A stretch of 64,000 bases of DNA from Lachnospiraceae bacterium (GTDB taxonomy: Bacteria; Bacillota; Clostridia; Lachnospirales; Lachnospiraceae). Location of the stretch: positions 3,472,001 to 3,536,000 of the forward strand of contig AP025576.1 of NCBI GenBank assembly GCA_022845955.1, written 5' to 3'. Positions 1 to 8,092 of this stretch are shown here, in pieces. Both the position numbers and the translations under genes were made by a program. Below the pieces are notes generated by a model. The model was not told the DNA's origin. It did not search any database and saw only the letters and a program-made list of their open reading frames with translations. Position 1 is the first letter of the stretch, and each line of letters starts with the position of its first letter.

Positions 1-1
1 C

Positions 2-139
2 TCCTTCCGGTTCCGTGTCAATCCACTTGCGTCCTATCTGGCCTGTCCGCTGTGGATGGTCTGTTCGGTAGCAGCAGGGGTTTTGGCCGGCGTACAGGGC
101 GTGAATAAGATCGATACCGGTGAAAACATAAAAGAATAG
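2..139 (+). CDS. ABC transporter permease, FtsX-like, C-terminal end (partial)
   Basis: An open frame enters from the left edge and stops with TAG at 137-139, giving about 45 residues. The fragment has a hydrophobic stretch (SYLACPLWMVCSVAAGVLAG) followed by a short charged tail ending DTGENIKE, which looks like the last membrane helix and cytoplasmic tail of an FtsX-type permease. The inference rests mainly on its neighbour: a MacB/LolD-type ATPase starts 36 bases downstream. The rest of the gene lies outside the window, so the family call is tentative. Confidence 0.5.
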   Translation, partial: SFRFRVNPLASYLACPLWMVCSVAAGVLAGVQGVNKIDTGENIKE

Positions 140-175
140 TTGCAAGGATGCCGTTTGGCACAGAAGGAAAAGCGA

Positions 176-934
176 ATGAAAGAGATAATCAGCGGAAAAA
201 GCCTGGTAAAGACGTTTGGACAGGGGCAGGAAAAAAGAAGAGTATTGGATGAAGTGAACATATCGGTAGAGGAAGGGGAATTCCTTTCTATTATGGGACC
301 TTCCGGTTCGGGAAAGTCCACGCTGCTATACGCCTGCAGCGGTATGGATGGGGTTGACGGCGGAACGATAGCCTTTTGCGGCAAAGAGCTTTCTTCTTTC
401 CGGGAAAAAGAGCTTGCTGACCTGCGCAGAACACAAATGGGGTTTGTATTCCAGCAGCCTTCCCTCTTGAAAAACCTGAATATTCTGGATAATATCGTTT
501 TCCCATCCCTGCGGGATCGCCGGAAAAATACCCGCGAAATAGTGGAGAGGGCGAAGGTGCTGATGGAAAGGACAGGAATAAGCGGGCTGGAAAAAAGAAA
601 AATTACTCAGGTTTCGGGAGGCCAGCTTCAGCGTGCGGGAATCTGCCGTGCTCTTATGAACCGGCCGGAGATTGTTTTTGGGGATGAACCTACCGGAGCG
701 CTGAATTCCAAAGCGTCGGAAGAAATCATGGATCTTTTTACGGAAATTAATGAACAGGGGACCGCCGTGATGCTGGTAACCCACGATGCCAAAATAGCGG
801 CACGTACCCGGCGCGTCCTCTTTTTGGAGGACGGAAGGGTGGCGGGGGAATTGGAACTGCCAAAAGCCGAAGGCCTCAGCCGGGCCGCCAGAATGAATAA
901 AGTAATGGAAAAAATGCGCCTGCTGGGAATCTGA
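176..934 (+). CDS. ABC transporter ATP-binding protein (LolD/MacB/BceA type)
   Basis: This is a 252-residue nucleotide-binding subunit of an ABC transporter, expected at the cytoplasmic face with an FtsX-type permease. Visible motifs are Walker A (GPSGSGKST), the Q-loop region (FVFQQPSLL), the signature VSGGQLQRA, Walker B followed by DEPTGAL, and the switch histidine in VTHD. The DEPTGAL form is typical of the MacB/LolD/BceA clade. I chose ATG 176 because AAGGAAA lies just upstream and family proteins begin near here; an in-frame TTG at 140 has no ribosome site. The permease fragment to the left is probably its partner. Substrate cannot be told; this clade includes antimicrobial peptide and lipid exporters. 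Confidence 0.9.
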   Translation: MKEIISGKSLVKTFGQGQEKRRVLDEVNISVEEGEFLSIMGPSGSGKSTLLYACSGMDGVDGGTIAFCGKELSSFREKELADLRRTQMGFVFQQPSLLKNLNILDNIVFPSLRDRRKNTREIVERAKVLMERTGISGLEKRKITQVSGGQLQRAGICRALMNRPEIVFGDEPTGALNSKASEEIMDLFTEINEQGTAVMLVTHDAKIAARTRRVLFLEDGRVAGELELPKAEGLSRAARMNKVMEKMRLLGI

Positions 935-962
935 AATCTTCCCGGCAGACGTACCGGTATTA

Positions 963-2087
963 TCAGCGGATGCTCCTGGCCATTTCCAGAAGTCTGGGAT
1001 AGGCATAGGAGAAAAAGTCCTGATAGCTTTCACAATAGCTGTTCAGCCCCGGAGTCCTTCCGTCGGGAAGAAGCGTCCTGTCCCGGCGGCAGCCGTTCCG
1101 GCACAGGGGATACCAGCGGCATTCCTTACATTTGTTGGGAACATGACGGGACAGATTGACAAAATCCAGGCCTTCCCGGGCCTGATTCATTTCTTCAAAG
1201 GAGTTTTCCCGGATATTTCCCAGCTTCCAATCATCCAGGACATAAAAGTCACAGGGGTAGACACTTCCGTCGGCCTCTATCACCCATTGCTCCGAACAAA
1301 TCCCCATCATATTGCAGGATTCCGGGGGATAGTTATGCAGCATACCGACCCAGTTTTCAAAAGTGCGGTTATAAACCGGATGCCCTTCCTTCCAGTCAGT
1401 ATACCAATAATCAAAAAGATCCTTCAGGAACTTCCCATATCGGTCCGGCGTTAGGGAATATGTAAGGCTGCCCTTGTTTTCTTCAAAAGGATCGATACAG
1501 GGTATGTACTGCTGGTAGGTGAAGCCCTGTTCCCTGAAAAACGGATAAATCCGTTTGATCCGCCTTGCGGACTGGGCCGTCACCACCGTGAGAATATTAA
1601 ATTCTACCTTATACTCCTGGAAAAGGCGGGCAGTTTCCATGACCCGCGCAAAGCTTCCGGTCTGATCAGGGAATTTTCGGTTTTCATCATGCAGCTGTTC
1701 GTAGCCGTCCAGCGACAATCCCACAAGAAACTGGTTGTCATGAAGAAAACGTGCCCACTCTTCATCGATGACAATCCCGTTAGTCTGCAGGCTGTTGTGG
1801 ATTTCGACCCCTCTGTGATTATGTTTCTTTTCAATCTCTATAAGGGTTCTGAAAAAATCCAGGCCGGCCAGGGTAGGCTCCCCTCCCTGAAAAGCAAAGG
1901 TTGCCATATGGGTCACCTGGTTCAGCGTTTTTTCCACCAGAATATCCAGTGTCTCTTCGGACATCATCCCATAGGTTCTTTCGCTGCGGTTATTCATTTC
2001 ATCCGCATAAAAACAGTAACGGCAGCGGAGATTACAGCTCCCGGAAGCAGGTTTGATCAATAAAGTAACAGCAGGCTGTTTTGGCAT
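963..2087 (-). CDS. Radical SAM/SPASM enzyme, anaerobic sulfatase-maturase type
   Basis: This 374-residue protein has the radical SAM cluster motif CNLRCRYC at residues 18-25, which binds the 4Fe-4S cluster that cleaves S-adenosylmethionine. A C-terminal SPASM region carries many cysteines (CSEQW..., YPCDFY, CKECRWYPLCRNGC) expected to hold two auxiliary clusters. Length, the start KPASGSCNLRCRYCFY and the SPASM pattern match anaerobic sulfatase-maturating enzymes, which oxidise a Cys or Ser of a sulfatase to formylglycine. ATG 2087 is preceded by AGGAG; an upstream in-frame start at 2147 has no such site. No sulfatase lies in the window, so the target is elsewhere or the enzyme acts on another peptide. 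It converges on the ABC gene with only 28 bases between. Confidence 0.85.
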   Translation of the reverse strand: MPKQPAVTLLIKPASGSCNLRCRYCFYADEMNNRSERTYGMMSEETLDILVEKTLNQVTHMATFAFQGGEPTLAGLDFFRTLIEIEKKHNHRGVEIHNSLQTNGIVIDEEWARFLHDNQFLVGLSLDGYEQLHDENRKFPDQTGSFARVMETARLFQEYKVEFNILTVVTAQSARRIKRIYPFFREQGFTYQQYIPCIDPFEENKGSLTYSLTPDRYGKFLKDLFDYWYTDWKEGHPVYNRTFENWVGMLHNYPPESCNMMGICSEQWVIEADGSVYPCDFYVLDDWKLGNIRENSFEEMNQAREGLDFVNLSRHVPNKCKECRWYPLCRNGCRRDRTLLPDGRTPGLNSYCESYQDFFSYAYPRLLEMARSIR

Positions 2088-2153
2088 GGCAATAGCTCCT
2101 CTCAATGTATATAAATTCAGAATATAACAAATTGGATAACTTGGCAACTCTAT

Positions 2154-3038
2154 CTAAGTTTCCGCTCCGAAGCTGCGGCACATTTCCATAAAACGGCGTG
2201 CGTTTTCCGTCAGATATTTGTTTTGATGGTAGATGATGGAAAAGCTTCGGTGCAGGGCCGGCGCGTCGAAGGGGATGCAGGAAACGGTGCCCTGGTTTAA
2301 CGCTTCCGCCACCAGCAGGCAAGGCAGGGCGGAAATGCCTATATTTCTGCTCACGGCCCGCACAAGGGATTGGGTGCTCACACTTTCCCACAAAATGGTC
2401 ATTGGCAGCTGGCTGTAGTTCATCAAGTCCTCGGCGGCTTCCCGGCCGGCGCTTCCTTTTTCCCGCAGGACAAAGGGGCAGGCGGAGATATCCTTAAGGG
2501 ATACGTCCGTTTTTTTCAGAAGAGGATGCTTAGGCGAGCTGATAAAGCAGATCCGATCCTCCAGAAAAGGTTCGCTTATGATTTGGTTATGCTGGGGCGT
2601 TCCTTCCACAAGGGCAAAATCCAGCTGGTTGTTCAGCACGGCCTCTTCGATAAAGCCGGAATTATTAATGGTTACTTTAGGGCTTGCGGAAGGGTATTGC
2701 ATGGTATACTGCTGTATCAGCGAGGGCAGAAGGAAATTGCCGATAGTTACGCTGGATCCGATGCGCAGGGTGGCGGATTGTTTCCAGGCCGGGATCTTTT
2801 CTTCCATTTCATCAAACAGGGATATGATATGGAGGGCATAGTCATAGAGCTGTTCCCCCTGCTCGGTGATGAAAATCCGCCTGGAAAATCGTTCGAAAAG
2901 GCGGATTTTGTAATTCTCCTCCAGCTCCCGGATAGCAAGGCTTACCGAGGGCTGGGCGAGGTGCAGGCGGTCAGAGGCTTTAGTGATGCTGCGTTCCTGA
3001 TAAACAGCTACAAAAATACGAAGATGGCGTAACGTCAT
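2154..3038 (-). CDS. LysR family transcriptional regulator (CysL-like)
   Basis: The first 60 residues form the LysR winged helix-turn-helix (MTLRHLRIFVAVYQERSITKAS..., with LAQPSVSLAIRELE as the recognition helix). The remaining 230 residues have the two-lobed periplasmic-binding-like effector domain, 294 residues in all, a normal length. The gene is divergent from the split chromate transporter at 3190, and LysR proteins usually control the adjacent divergent gene, so it probably regulates that transporter in response to an anion or sulfur metabolite. The gap holds TTGTTAT at 3072-3078 and ATAACAA at 3110-3116, a 7-base inverted repeat that could be part of an operator. Effector and target are inferences. 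Confidence 0.88.
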   Translation of the reverse strand: MTLRHLRIFVAVYQERSITKASDRLHLAQPSVSLAIRELEENYKIRLFERFSRRIFITEQGEQLYDYALHIISLFDEMEEKIPAWKQSATLRIGSSVTIGNFLLPSLIQQYTMQYPSASPKVTINNSGFIEEAVLNNQLDFALVEGTPQHNQIISEPFLEDRICFISSPKHPLLKKTDVSLKDISACPFVLREKGSAGREAAEDLMNYSQLPMTILWESVSTQSLVRAVSRNIGISALPCLLVAEALNQGTVSCIPFDAPALHRSFSIIYHQNKYLTENARRFMEMCRSFGAET

Positions 3039-3189
3039 GGAAGTATCCTCCGTTGTGAATTCATAATGATTTTGTTATGTAATATATAATATAATACTAT
3101 TTTACTTATATAACAAGTGGATGTATACTTACCATGTCGGATAAAAGAAAACAATCCATAGTATAAAAAATGGGTAAAGGGGTTTGGTA

Positions 3190-3759
3190 ATGGAAAAGAA
3201 AAGTAAAGTGCTTAAAAAGTTATTTTTTTCCACCCTGTATCTGAGTACCTTCACCTTCGGAGGCGGATACGTAATTGTGACATTGATGAAGGATAAGTTT
3301 GTGGATGAGCTTCACTGGATAGATGAGGAAGAGATGCTGGATCTTGTGGCAATCGCCCAGTCATCGCCGGGAGCCATTGCAGTAAATGGAGCAATTGTAG
3401 TCGGATATAAGCTGGCCGGCATTCCCGGTGTCCTGTGTTCCATACTCGGGGCGATCCTGCCGCCTATGATTATTCTGTCGCTGATCTCCCTGTGTTATGA
3501 TGCCTTCCGTTCCAACCTCATAGTGGGTTCCATGCTGAAAGGGATGCAGTCCGGGGTTGCCGCTGTGATTGCATCGGTGGTTTTTGATATGGGGAGCAAG
3601 GTCGTGAAGGAGAAGGACTGGGTGAATATTGTTATCATGGGAGTCAGCTTCCTGATTAGCTATTTCTTCCAGGTAAACGTGGTATTGATTATCATTGTGG
3701 TGGCATGTATCGGAGCGGTACGCACTTTCGTTAAAGAAAGAAGGGGGGCAAAGGCATGA
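3190..3759 (+). CDS. Chromate transporter subunit, N-terminal-half type (short CHR)
   Basis: This 189-residue membrane protein is one half of a CHR-family anion transporter. It shows the family signature around residues 18-30 (STFTFGGGYVIVTLMKDKF) and the conserved AQSSPGAIAVNGA block, followed by several hydrophobic helices. Short CHR proteins are about 190 residues and occur as tandem pairs that act together, and the second half starts at 3756 with an ATGA overlap, implying translational coupling. CHR proteins export chromate in some bacteria; in gut anaerobes the physiological anion is unknown. ATG 3190 follows AAAGGGG. The divergent LysR gene is the likely regulator. Confidence 0.9.
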   Translation: MEKKSKVLKKLFFSTLYLSTFTFGGGYVIVTLMKDKFVDELHWIDEEEMLDLVAIAQSSPGAIAVNGAIVVGYKLAGIPGVLCSILGAILPPMIILSLISLCYDAFRSNLIVGSMLKGMQSGVAAVIASVVFDMGSKVVKEKDWVNIVIMGVSFLISYFFQVNVVLIIIVVACIGAVRTFVKERRGAKA

Positions 3760-4328
3760 TTTACCTCCAGTTGTTCTTAAGCTTTCTACAGATTGGCGCT
3801 TTCAGCTTCGGCGGAGGTTATGCCGCCATGCCTTTGATTCAGAGCCAGGTGGTTGATCTGCACGGCTGGCTGACCATGAAGGAATTTACCGATTTGGTGA
3901 CCATTGCGGAGATGACACCGGGCCCCATTGCCGTGAATTCAGCAACTTTTGTAGGAACGCAGATAGCCGGACCGCTTGGTGCCATTATTGCGACGGCAGG
4001 CTGTATTCTGCCCTCCTGCATCTTCGTAACCGCCCTTGCCTATATTTATATGAAATACCGGAAAATGAGCATGCTCCAGGGAATACTTGGCTCCCTGCGC
4101 CCTGCGGTGGTGGCGATGATCGCCAAAGCCGGGGTTACTATTCTGATATCCGCCGTATTCTTGAGCGGAGCGGTGGAAGTAGCACTGGATAATATTTCTG
4201 TCCGTGCGATTCTGTGGTTTGCGGCGGCATTAGTCCTGCTGCGGAAAAAGAAGATGAATCCTATCATGGTCATGGTTTTGTGCGGGGTCATGGAAACGAT
4301 ATGTGTACTGGTGATGAAATGGATATAA
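3756..4328 (+). CDS. Chromate transporter subunit, C-terminal-half type (short CHR)
   Basis: This 190-residue membrane protein is the partner of the preceding subunit. It repeats the same signatures in the same order: FGGGYAAMPLIQ near residue 19, AEMTPGPIAVNSATFVG near residue 50, then hydrophobic segments. The internal similarity between the two genes reflects the ancient duplication of the CHR fold. Its ATG overlaps the upstream stop in an ATGA, and its own last 10 bases overlap the start of the MerR regulator at 4319, so the three genes are very likely one operon. It lacks the long linker that would make a fused full-length ChrA. Confidence 0.9.
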   Translation: MIYLQLFLSFLQIGAFSFGGGYAAMPLIQSQVVDLHGWLTMKEFTDLVTIAEMTPGPIAVNSATFVGTQIAGPLGAIIATAGCILPSCIFVTALAYIYMKYRKMSMLQGILGSLRPAVVAMIAKAGVTILISAVFLSGAVEVALDNISVRAILWFAAALVLLRKKKMNPIMVMVLCGVMETICVLVMKWI

Positions 4329-5182
4329 GTAATCTTTTTACTATAGGGGAAATGGGCAGGCTTTTCCGTACCAACATCCGGACGCTGCGTTATTATGATG
4401 AAATCGGTCTGCTTAAGCCGGAGATGGTGGACGCCTCCACCGGTTACCGATATTATTCTTCCAGGCAGTTTGAACGGATGAATACCATTAAATATCTGCG
4501 TACCCTGAATATGCCGCTGGATAAAATCAGGGCATTTTTTGAGAACAGGGATACAACGGTTATAGAACAGATATTGGAGGAGCAGCTGGAAGAAACCAGA
4601 AAGCAGCTTTCTTCGCTGCACGCCATAGAAAGGAAGCTTGCCACCAGGCTGGATCAGCTGCATTATGCGATGAATGCGCCTTTGGGAGAAATCTGCAGGA
4701 AATTCGTTCCCGCCCGCCCTGCGGCTTTCCTGAAAAAAGAGATCTCCCTGGAGGAAAGCCTGGAATATCCTATCCGGGAATTGGAACGGACAAGCCAGCT
4801 TCCTCCTTCTGTTTTTCTGGGAAAGGTGGGAGTGTCCATCAGCAGGACCGATCTGCTGAAAAGGCAGTTTGCCCATTTCTCAGGTATCTTTATTATACTG
4901 GAAGAGGAAGATAATTATCAGGGAGAACGTACCCTGCTACCGGAGGGGGAATATCTCAGTATTTTGTATACAGGTACCCATCAGGATTCCGCTTCCTATT
5001 ATGAAAAGCTCCTGGAATATATGAAACAGCAGAAGCTTTTCTGCGCCGGGGATTCCGTGGAAATTACCTGGATAGATTCCGGCTTTACCGATGATCAGGG
5101 AAAATATGTGACGGAGCTGCAGATTCCTGTTGCAGTGCACCGCGACGCCCAGTATACTGAAAGCATCAGGAGGGATTCCTGA
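4319..5182 (+). CDS. MerR family regulator with GyrI/BmrR-like ligand domain
   Basis: This 287-residue regulator begins with a MerR DNA-binding domain (FTIGEMGRLFRTNIRTLRYYDEIGLLKPE, residues 6-35), a GYRYYSSRQFERM wing and a long dimerisation helix rich in E/Q/L to about residue 115. The remainder resembles the GyrI-like drug-binding domain of BmrR. Family members bind cationic or amphipathic compounds and twist promoters that have an overlong 19-base spacer. Exactly such a promoter drives the MATE pump gene at 6597, two genes downstream, making it the likely target. ATG 4319 overlaps the end of the chromate transporter gene; in-frame ATG or GTG codons further upstream lie inside that gene. 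Confidence 0.88.
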   Translation: MDISNLFTIGEMGRLFRTNIRTLRYYDEIGLLKPEMVDASTGYRYYSSRQFERMNTIKYLRTLNMPLDKIRAFFENRDTTVIEQILEEQLEETRKQLSSLHAIERKLATRLDQLHYAMNAPLGEICRKFVPARPAAFLKKEISLEESLEYPIRELERTSQLPPSVFLGKVGVSISRTDLLKRQFAHFSGIFIILEEEDNYQGERTLLPEGEYLSILYTGTHQDSASYYEKLLEYMKQQKLFCAGDSVEITWIDSGFTDDQGKYVTELQIPVAVHRDAQYTESIRRDS

Positions 5183-5208
5183 AAACACAGGAAAAAAGGG
5201 GTAATTAA

Positions 5209-6486
5209 ATGGAAAAAGGGAGAGATTCTTCCGGAAGAGAAAAAGGTCCCGTACCATGGACACTGGGGTTCCGGATCCCGGAAGAAGAAGGGATTATCTT
5301 TTTAGGAGAGGATGACGGAAGGGGGTTTGAACTGGAATTCAGAAAAGGGAAGCTTTCCGTCAGCATCCGGTTTCCTGTCAGGACGGAGCCGGTTAAGCTG
5401 GAGGCTGCATGTGAGCCGGGATATGAGGCCATGCTTACTTATACCGGGTACAGGCTGGAGCTGTGGGCCGAAGGAGAGCTGGCGGATGAGGACTGGCCCA
5501 TCGGGCAGGTGGATATCGCAGGAATCTGTAAAACGGGACAGGGAATCCCGGTAAGCCTGCAGTTGGGGAAATGTCCTGTAAGGCAGGAAAAAGAACGTAC
5601 TTTTACAGGGATACAGGGATGGAAACCGGAAGGGGCCAATGTGCATCTTGGTGACTGCATGCCTTTTTATTGGGACGGAACCTTTCATCTTTTTTATTTG
5701 TATGACCGAAGGGGCCATAAAAGCAAATGGGGGCTGGGAGCCCATCAGTGGGCGCATATAGCGACCAGGGATCTGGTGAACTGGACGGAATACCCGATTG
5801 CCGTGGGAATTGATGAAGAAGCGGAAGGATCTATCTGTACGGGATCGGTTCTGTTCCATGACGGAAAATACCATGCTTTTTATGCGGTCCGTATGTGTGA
5901 CGGATCCCCTGCGCAGCTTACCTGCGCCGTATCGGAGGATGGCATTCATTTCATAAAGAGCCATGAGGTTTTTGCCCTGCAGCCCCCTTACGACGGGGCG
6001 TCGGCCCGGGATCCAAAGGTGATCCGGGATGAGCGGGGAAGGTTTCATATGTTTGTAACAACCTCTCTCATAAAGGACGGGCAGAGCAGAGGCTGTCTTG
6101 CCCATCTGTTATCCTCCGATCTCATTACTTGGGAGACGGCGGAGCCCCTTGTGGTGCTGGATATCAGCGACCAGCCGGAATGCAGTGATTATTTTAAGCT
6201 CGGGGGATATCATTATCTGGTATACAGCAATTTCGGTACGGCCAGATACTTTTTTTCGCCGAACCCGTTCGGCCCATGGCAGGCCCCGGAGGATAATATC
6301 GTGATGGAACGTGCCTACCGCGTCCCCAAGGCGGCGGAATGGAAAGAGGGACGGATCCTCTTTGCGGGTTTCTATGTGGATCCGGATGTTGACTACGGCG
6401 GAACGGTGCGTTTTTATGAAGCGAAGGCACGCAAAGACGGTTCCCTGCGTTTCCTTCCGGTGCCGGAGATGGAGGAAGGCTGTTGA
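5209..6486 (+). CDS. GH32-like (clan GH-J, five-bladed beta-propeller) glycosidase
   Basis: This 425-residue protein has an N-terminal beta-rich region (about 1-130) and a five-bladed propeller from about 140. Clan GH-J landmarks are visible: an Asp at residue 149 in HLGDCMPFYWDG at the position of the usual WMNDPNG nucleophile, the ARDPKV block (R267-D268-P269) holding the transition-state stabiliser, and PECSDYF (E324-C325) holding the acid/base Glu. This suggests a retaining beta-fructosidase-type enzyme, but the nucleophile motif is much altered, so substrate is uncertain and inactivity is possible. No signal peptide is seen, so it should act on imported sugars. It starts 27 bases after the MerR gene and may share its transcript. 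Confidence 0.72.
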   Translation: MEKGRDSSGREKGPVPWTLGFRIPEEEGIIFLGEDDGRGFELEFRKGKLSVSIRFPVRTEPVKLEAACEPGYEAMLTYTGYRLELWAEGELADEDWPIGQVDIAGICKTGQGIPVSLQLGKCPVRQEKERTFTGIQGWKPEGANVHLGDCMPFYWDGTFHLFYLYDRRGHKSKWGLGAHQWAHIATRDLVNWTEYPIAVGIDEEAEGSICTGSVLFHDGKYHAFYAVRMCDGSPAQLTCAVSEDGIHFIKSHEVFALQPPYDGASARDPKVIRDERGRFHMFVTTSLIKDGQSRGCLAHLLSSDLITWETAEPLVVLDISDQPECSDYFKLGGYHYLVYSNFGTARYFFSPNPFGPWQAPEDNIVMERAYRVPKAAEWKEGRILFAGFYVDPDVDYGGTVRFYEAKARKDGSLRFLPVPEMEEGC

Positions 6487-6528
6487 CGGATTATCCTTAT
6501 GTCCGGGCAGGTAAAAAAATAAAAAGGG

Positions 6529-6559
6529 TTGACCCTCCAGTTACTGGAGGGTTTATTCT
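6529..6559 (+). promoter_or_regulatory. MerR-type promoter and operator of the MATE gene
   Basis: TTGACC at 6529-6534 and TATTCT at 6554-6559 are separated by 19 bases. The spacer is filled by the perfect palindrome CCCTCCAGTTACTGGAGGG (6533-6551). An overlong 19-base spacer carrying a CTCCAG...CTGGAG-type dyad is the hallmark of promoters activated by MerR-family proteins through DNA distortion. An A-rich stretch lies just upstream. The likely activator is the BmrR-like protein encoded at 4319-5182. Confidence 0.88.
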
Positions 6560-6596
6560 TTGTCCATATTCTTATATCTACGGGAGAGAACTACAT

Positions 6597-7973
6597 ATGA
6601 AACGGACAGAGAATAACCTGACAAAAGGGAATGTGATCCGGGTACTGTTTACCTTTGCCGTACCCTTTATCGCGGCAAATATCATACAGGCCCTGTATGG
6701 AGCTGTTGATTTGTTTGTCATCGGCAGATACTGCAGCCCGGAAAGCGTGGCGGCGGTTTCTACAGGAACACAAGTAACACAGATCATCACGAGCCTGATT
6801 ACAGGGCTGACACTGGGAAGTACAATTCTGGTTGGTAAATATACGGGGATGGAAGCGGAGGAGGAAGTTAAGAAAACGATAGGGACCACCCTCACCGTAT
6901 TTGCTATAGCAGCGGCTCTTCTTACGGTGCTGATGCTTCTGTTTACGGATCAGATCCTGCTTCTGCTCAAAACCCCGGAGGCCTCCTTTGAACTGGCGGG
7001 AACCTACGTGCGCATCTGCTGCTGCGGGATCCTGTTCATCTGCGGCTATAATGCAATCAGTGCCATTCTGCGGGGATACGGGGATTCCCGCAGGCCGATG
7101 CTCTTTATTGCGCTTTCCTGTATCCTGAATATTGCGGGGGATTTCATCCTGGTAAAGGGAGCAGGCCTGGGGGTGGCAGGTGTCGCTTTGGCTACCATCG
7201 GATCCCAGGCGGTAAGTATGATAACGGCAATCATCTATCTGAACCGCAGGCGTTTTATCTTCACCTTCCGGCTGGAGAATTTCCGGATTGATCCGGGAAA
7301 GGTAAGAGAACTTGCCTGGGTGGGAATCCCCATTTCCCTGCAGGAATGTATGGTGCGGTTTTCCTTTCTGTATCTGACCAGCGTAACGAACAGGCTTGGG
7401 ATCTATGCGGCTTCCGCAGTGGGCATTGCCAGCAAATATGATGTATTTGCCATGCTGCCCGCGACCTCTGTCGCCAATGCGCTGGCAGCGGTTACGGCAC
7501 AGAATTACGGAGCCGGGAAACCGGAACGCGCCAGAAAAAGCCTGTTCGCAGGCCTCATTTTCGCTGCTGCGGCCTCCTCCCTTTTCTGGCTGTGGGCGCA
7601 GTTGTCTCCGCAGTCCATGATTGGTATATTTTCCGGAGACCCGGCCATCATTGAAGCAGGGATCCCCTTTTTTGTCACTTGCAGCTATGATTATATCGCC
7701 GTTAGCTTTGTTTTCTGCCTGAACGGGTATCTGAACGGGCGATCCAAAACCATATTTACCATGATAAGCTGCGGCTTCGGGGCACTGGCCCTGCGGATTC
7801 CCCTGATTCATCTGGTTTATACATACTGGCCCGGGGATCTCACCCGGATAGGGGCTATTGCGCCTGTGGTTTCCGGTTTTATGGCCTTTTACACCCTGAT
7901 CTATGTAGGGATACAGTTTTATAAGGAAAGACAGCAGACAACAGAGAACGCTGTACGGGCCGATGTATTATAA
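6597..7973 (+). CDS. MATE family multidrug efflux transporter
   Basis: This 458-residue integral membrane protein has about twelve hydrophobic segments in two six-helix halves. It carries the MATE features AVPFIAANIIQALYGAVDLFVIGRY in the first helices and a matching second-half start (WVGIPISLQECMVRFSFLYL). MATE proteins exchange cationic drugs or metabolites for Na+ or H+. ATG 6597 is preceded by GGGAGAG; an in-frame upstream ATG at 6483 would add 38 residues translated through the promoter and is rejected. The MerR-type promoter immediately upstream suggests drug-induced expression. A hairpin at 7991-8026 ends the unit. Confidence 0.92.
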   Translation: MKRTENNLTKGNVIRVLFTFAVPFIAANIIQALYGAVDLFVIGRYCSPESVAAVSTGTQVTQIITSLITGLTLGSTILVGKYTGMEAEEEVKKTIGTTLTVFAIAAALLTVLMLLFTDQILLLLKTPEASFELAGTYVRICCCGILFICGYNAISAILRGYGDSRRPMLFIALSCILNIAGDFILVKGAGLGVAGVALATIGSQAVSMITAIIYLNRRRFIFTFRLENFRIDPGKVRELAWVGIPISLQECMVRFSFLYLTSVTNRLGIYAASAVGIASKYDVFAMLPATSVANALAAVTAQNYGAGKPERARKSLFAGLIFAAAASSLFWLWAQLSPQSMIGIFSGDPAIIEAGIPFFVTCSYDYIAVSFVFCLNGYLNGRSKTIFTMISCGFGALALRIPLIHLVYTYWPGDLTRIGAIAPVVSGFMAFYTLIYVGIQFYKERQQTTENAVRADVL

Positions 7974-7990
7974 ACGGGTTTCCAAAACAG

Positions 7991-8030
7991 GAAACGCCAT
8001 TGCAGAAATATTTGCAATGGCGTTTCTTAT
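7991..8030 (+). terminator. Hairpin terminator after MATE gene
   Basis: A perfect 14-base stem (GAAACGCCATTGCA at 7991-8004, complement at 8013-8026) with an 8-base loop lies 18 bases after the MATE stop. The T-tract is short (TTTCTTAT), so termination may be moderate. The fucosidase gene converges from the right, and the hairpin may serve both strands. Confidence 0.7.
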
Positions 8031-8092
8031 CCTATATAATTAGCTTTAAAATGTGCGGCCTCCTCCGGAAATAACGCCGCTTATCCCGCCTT

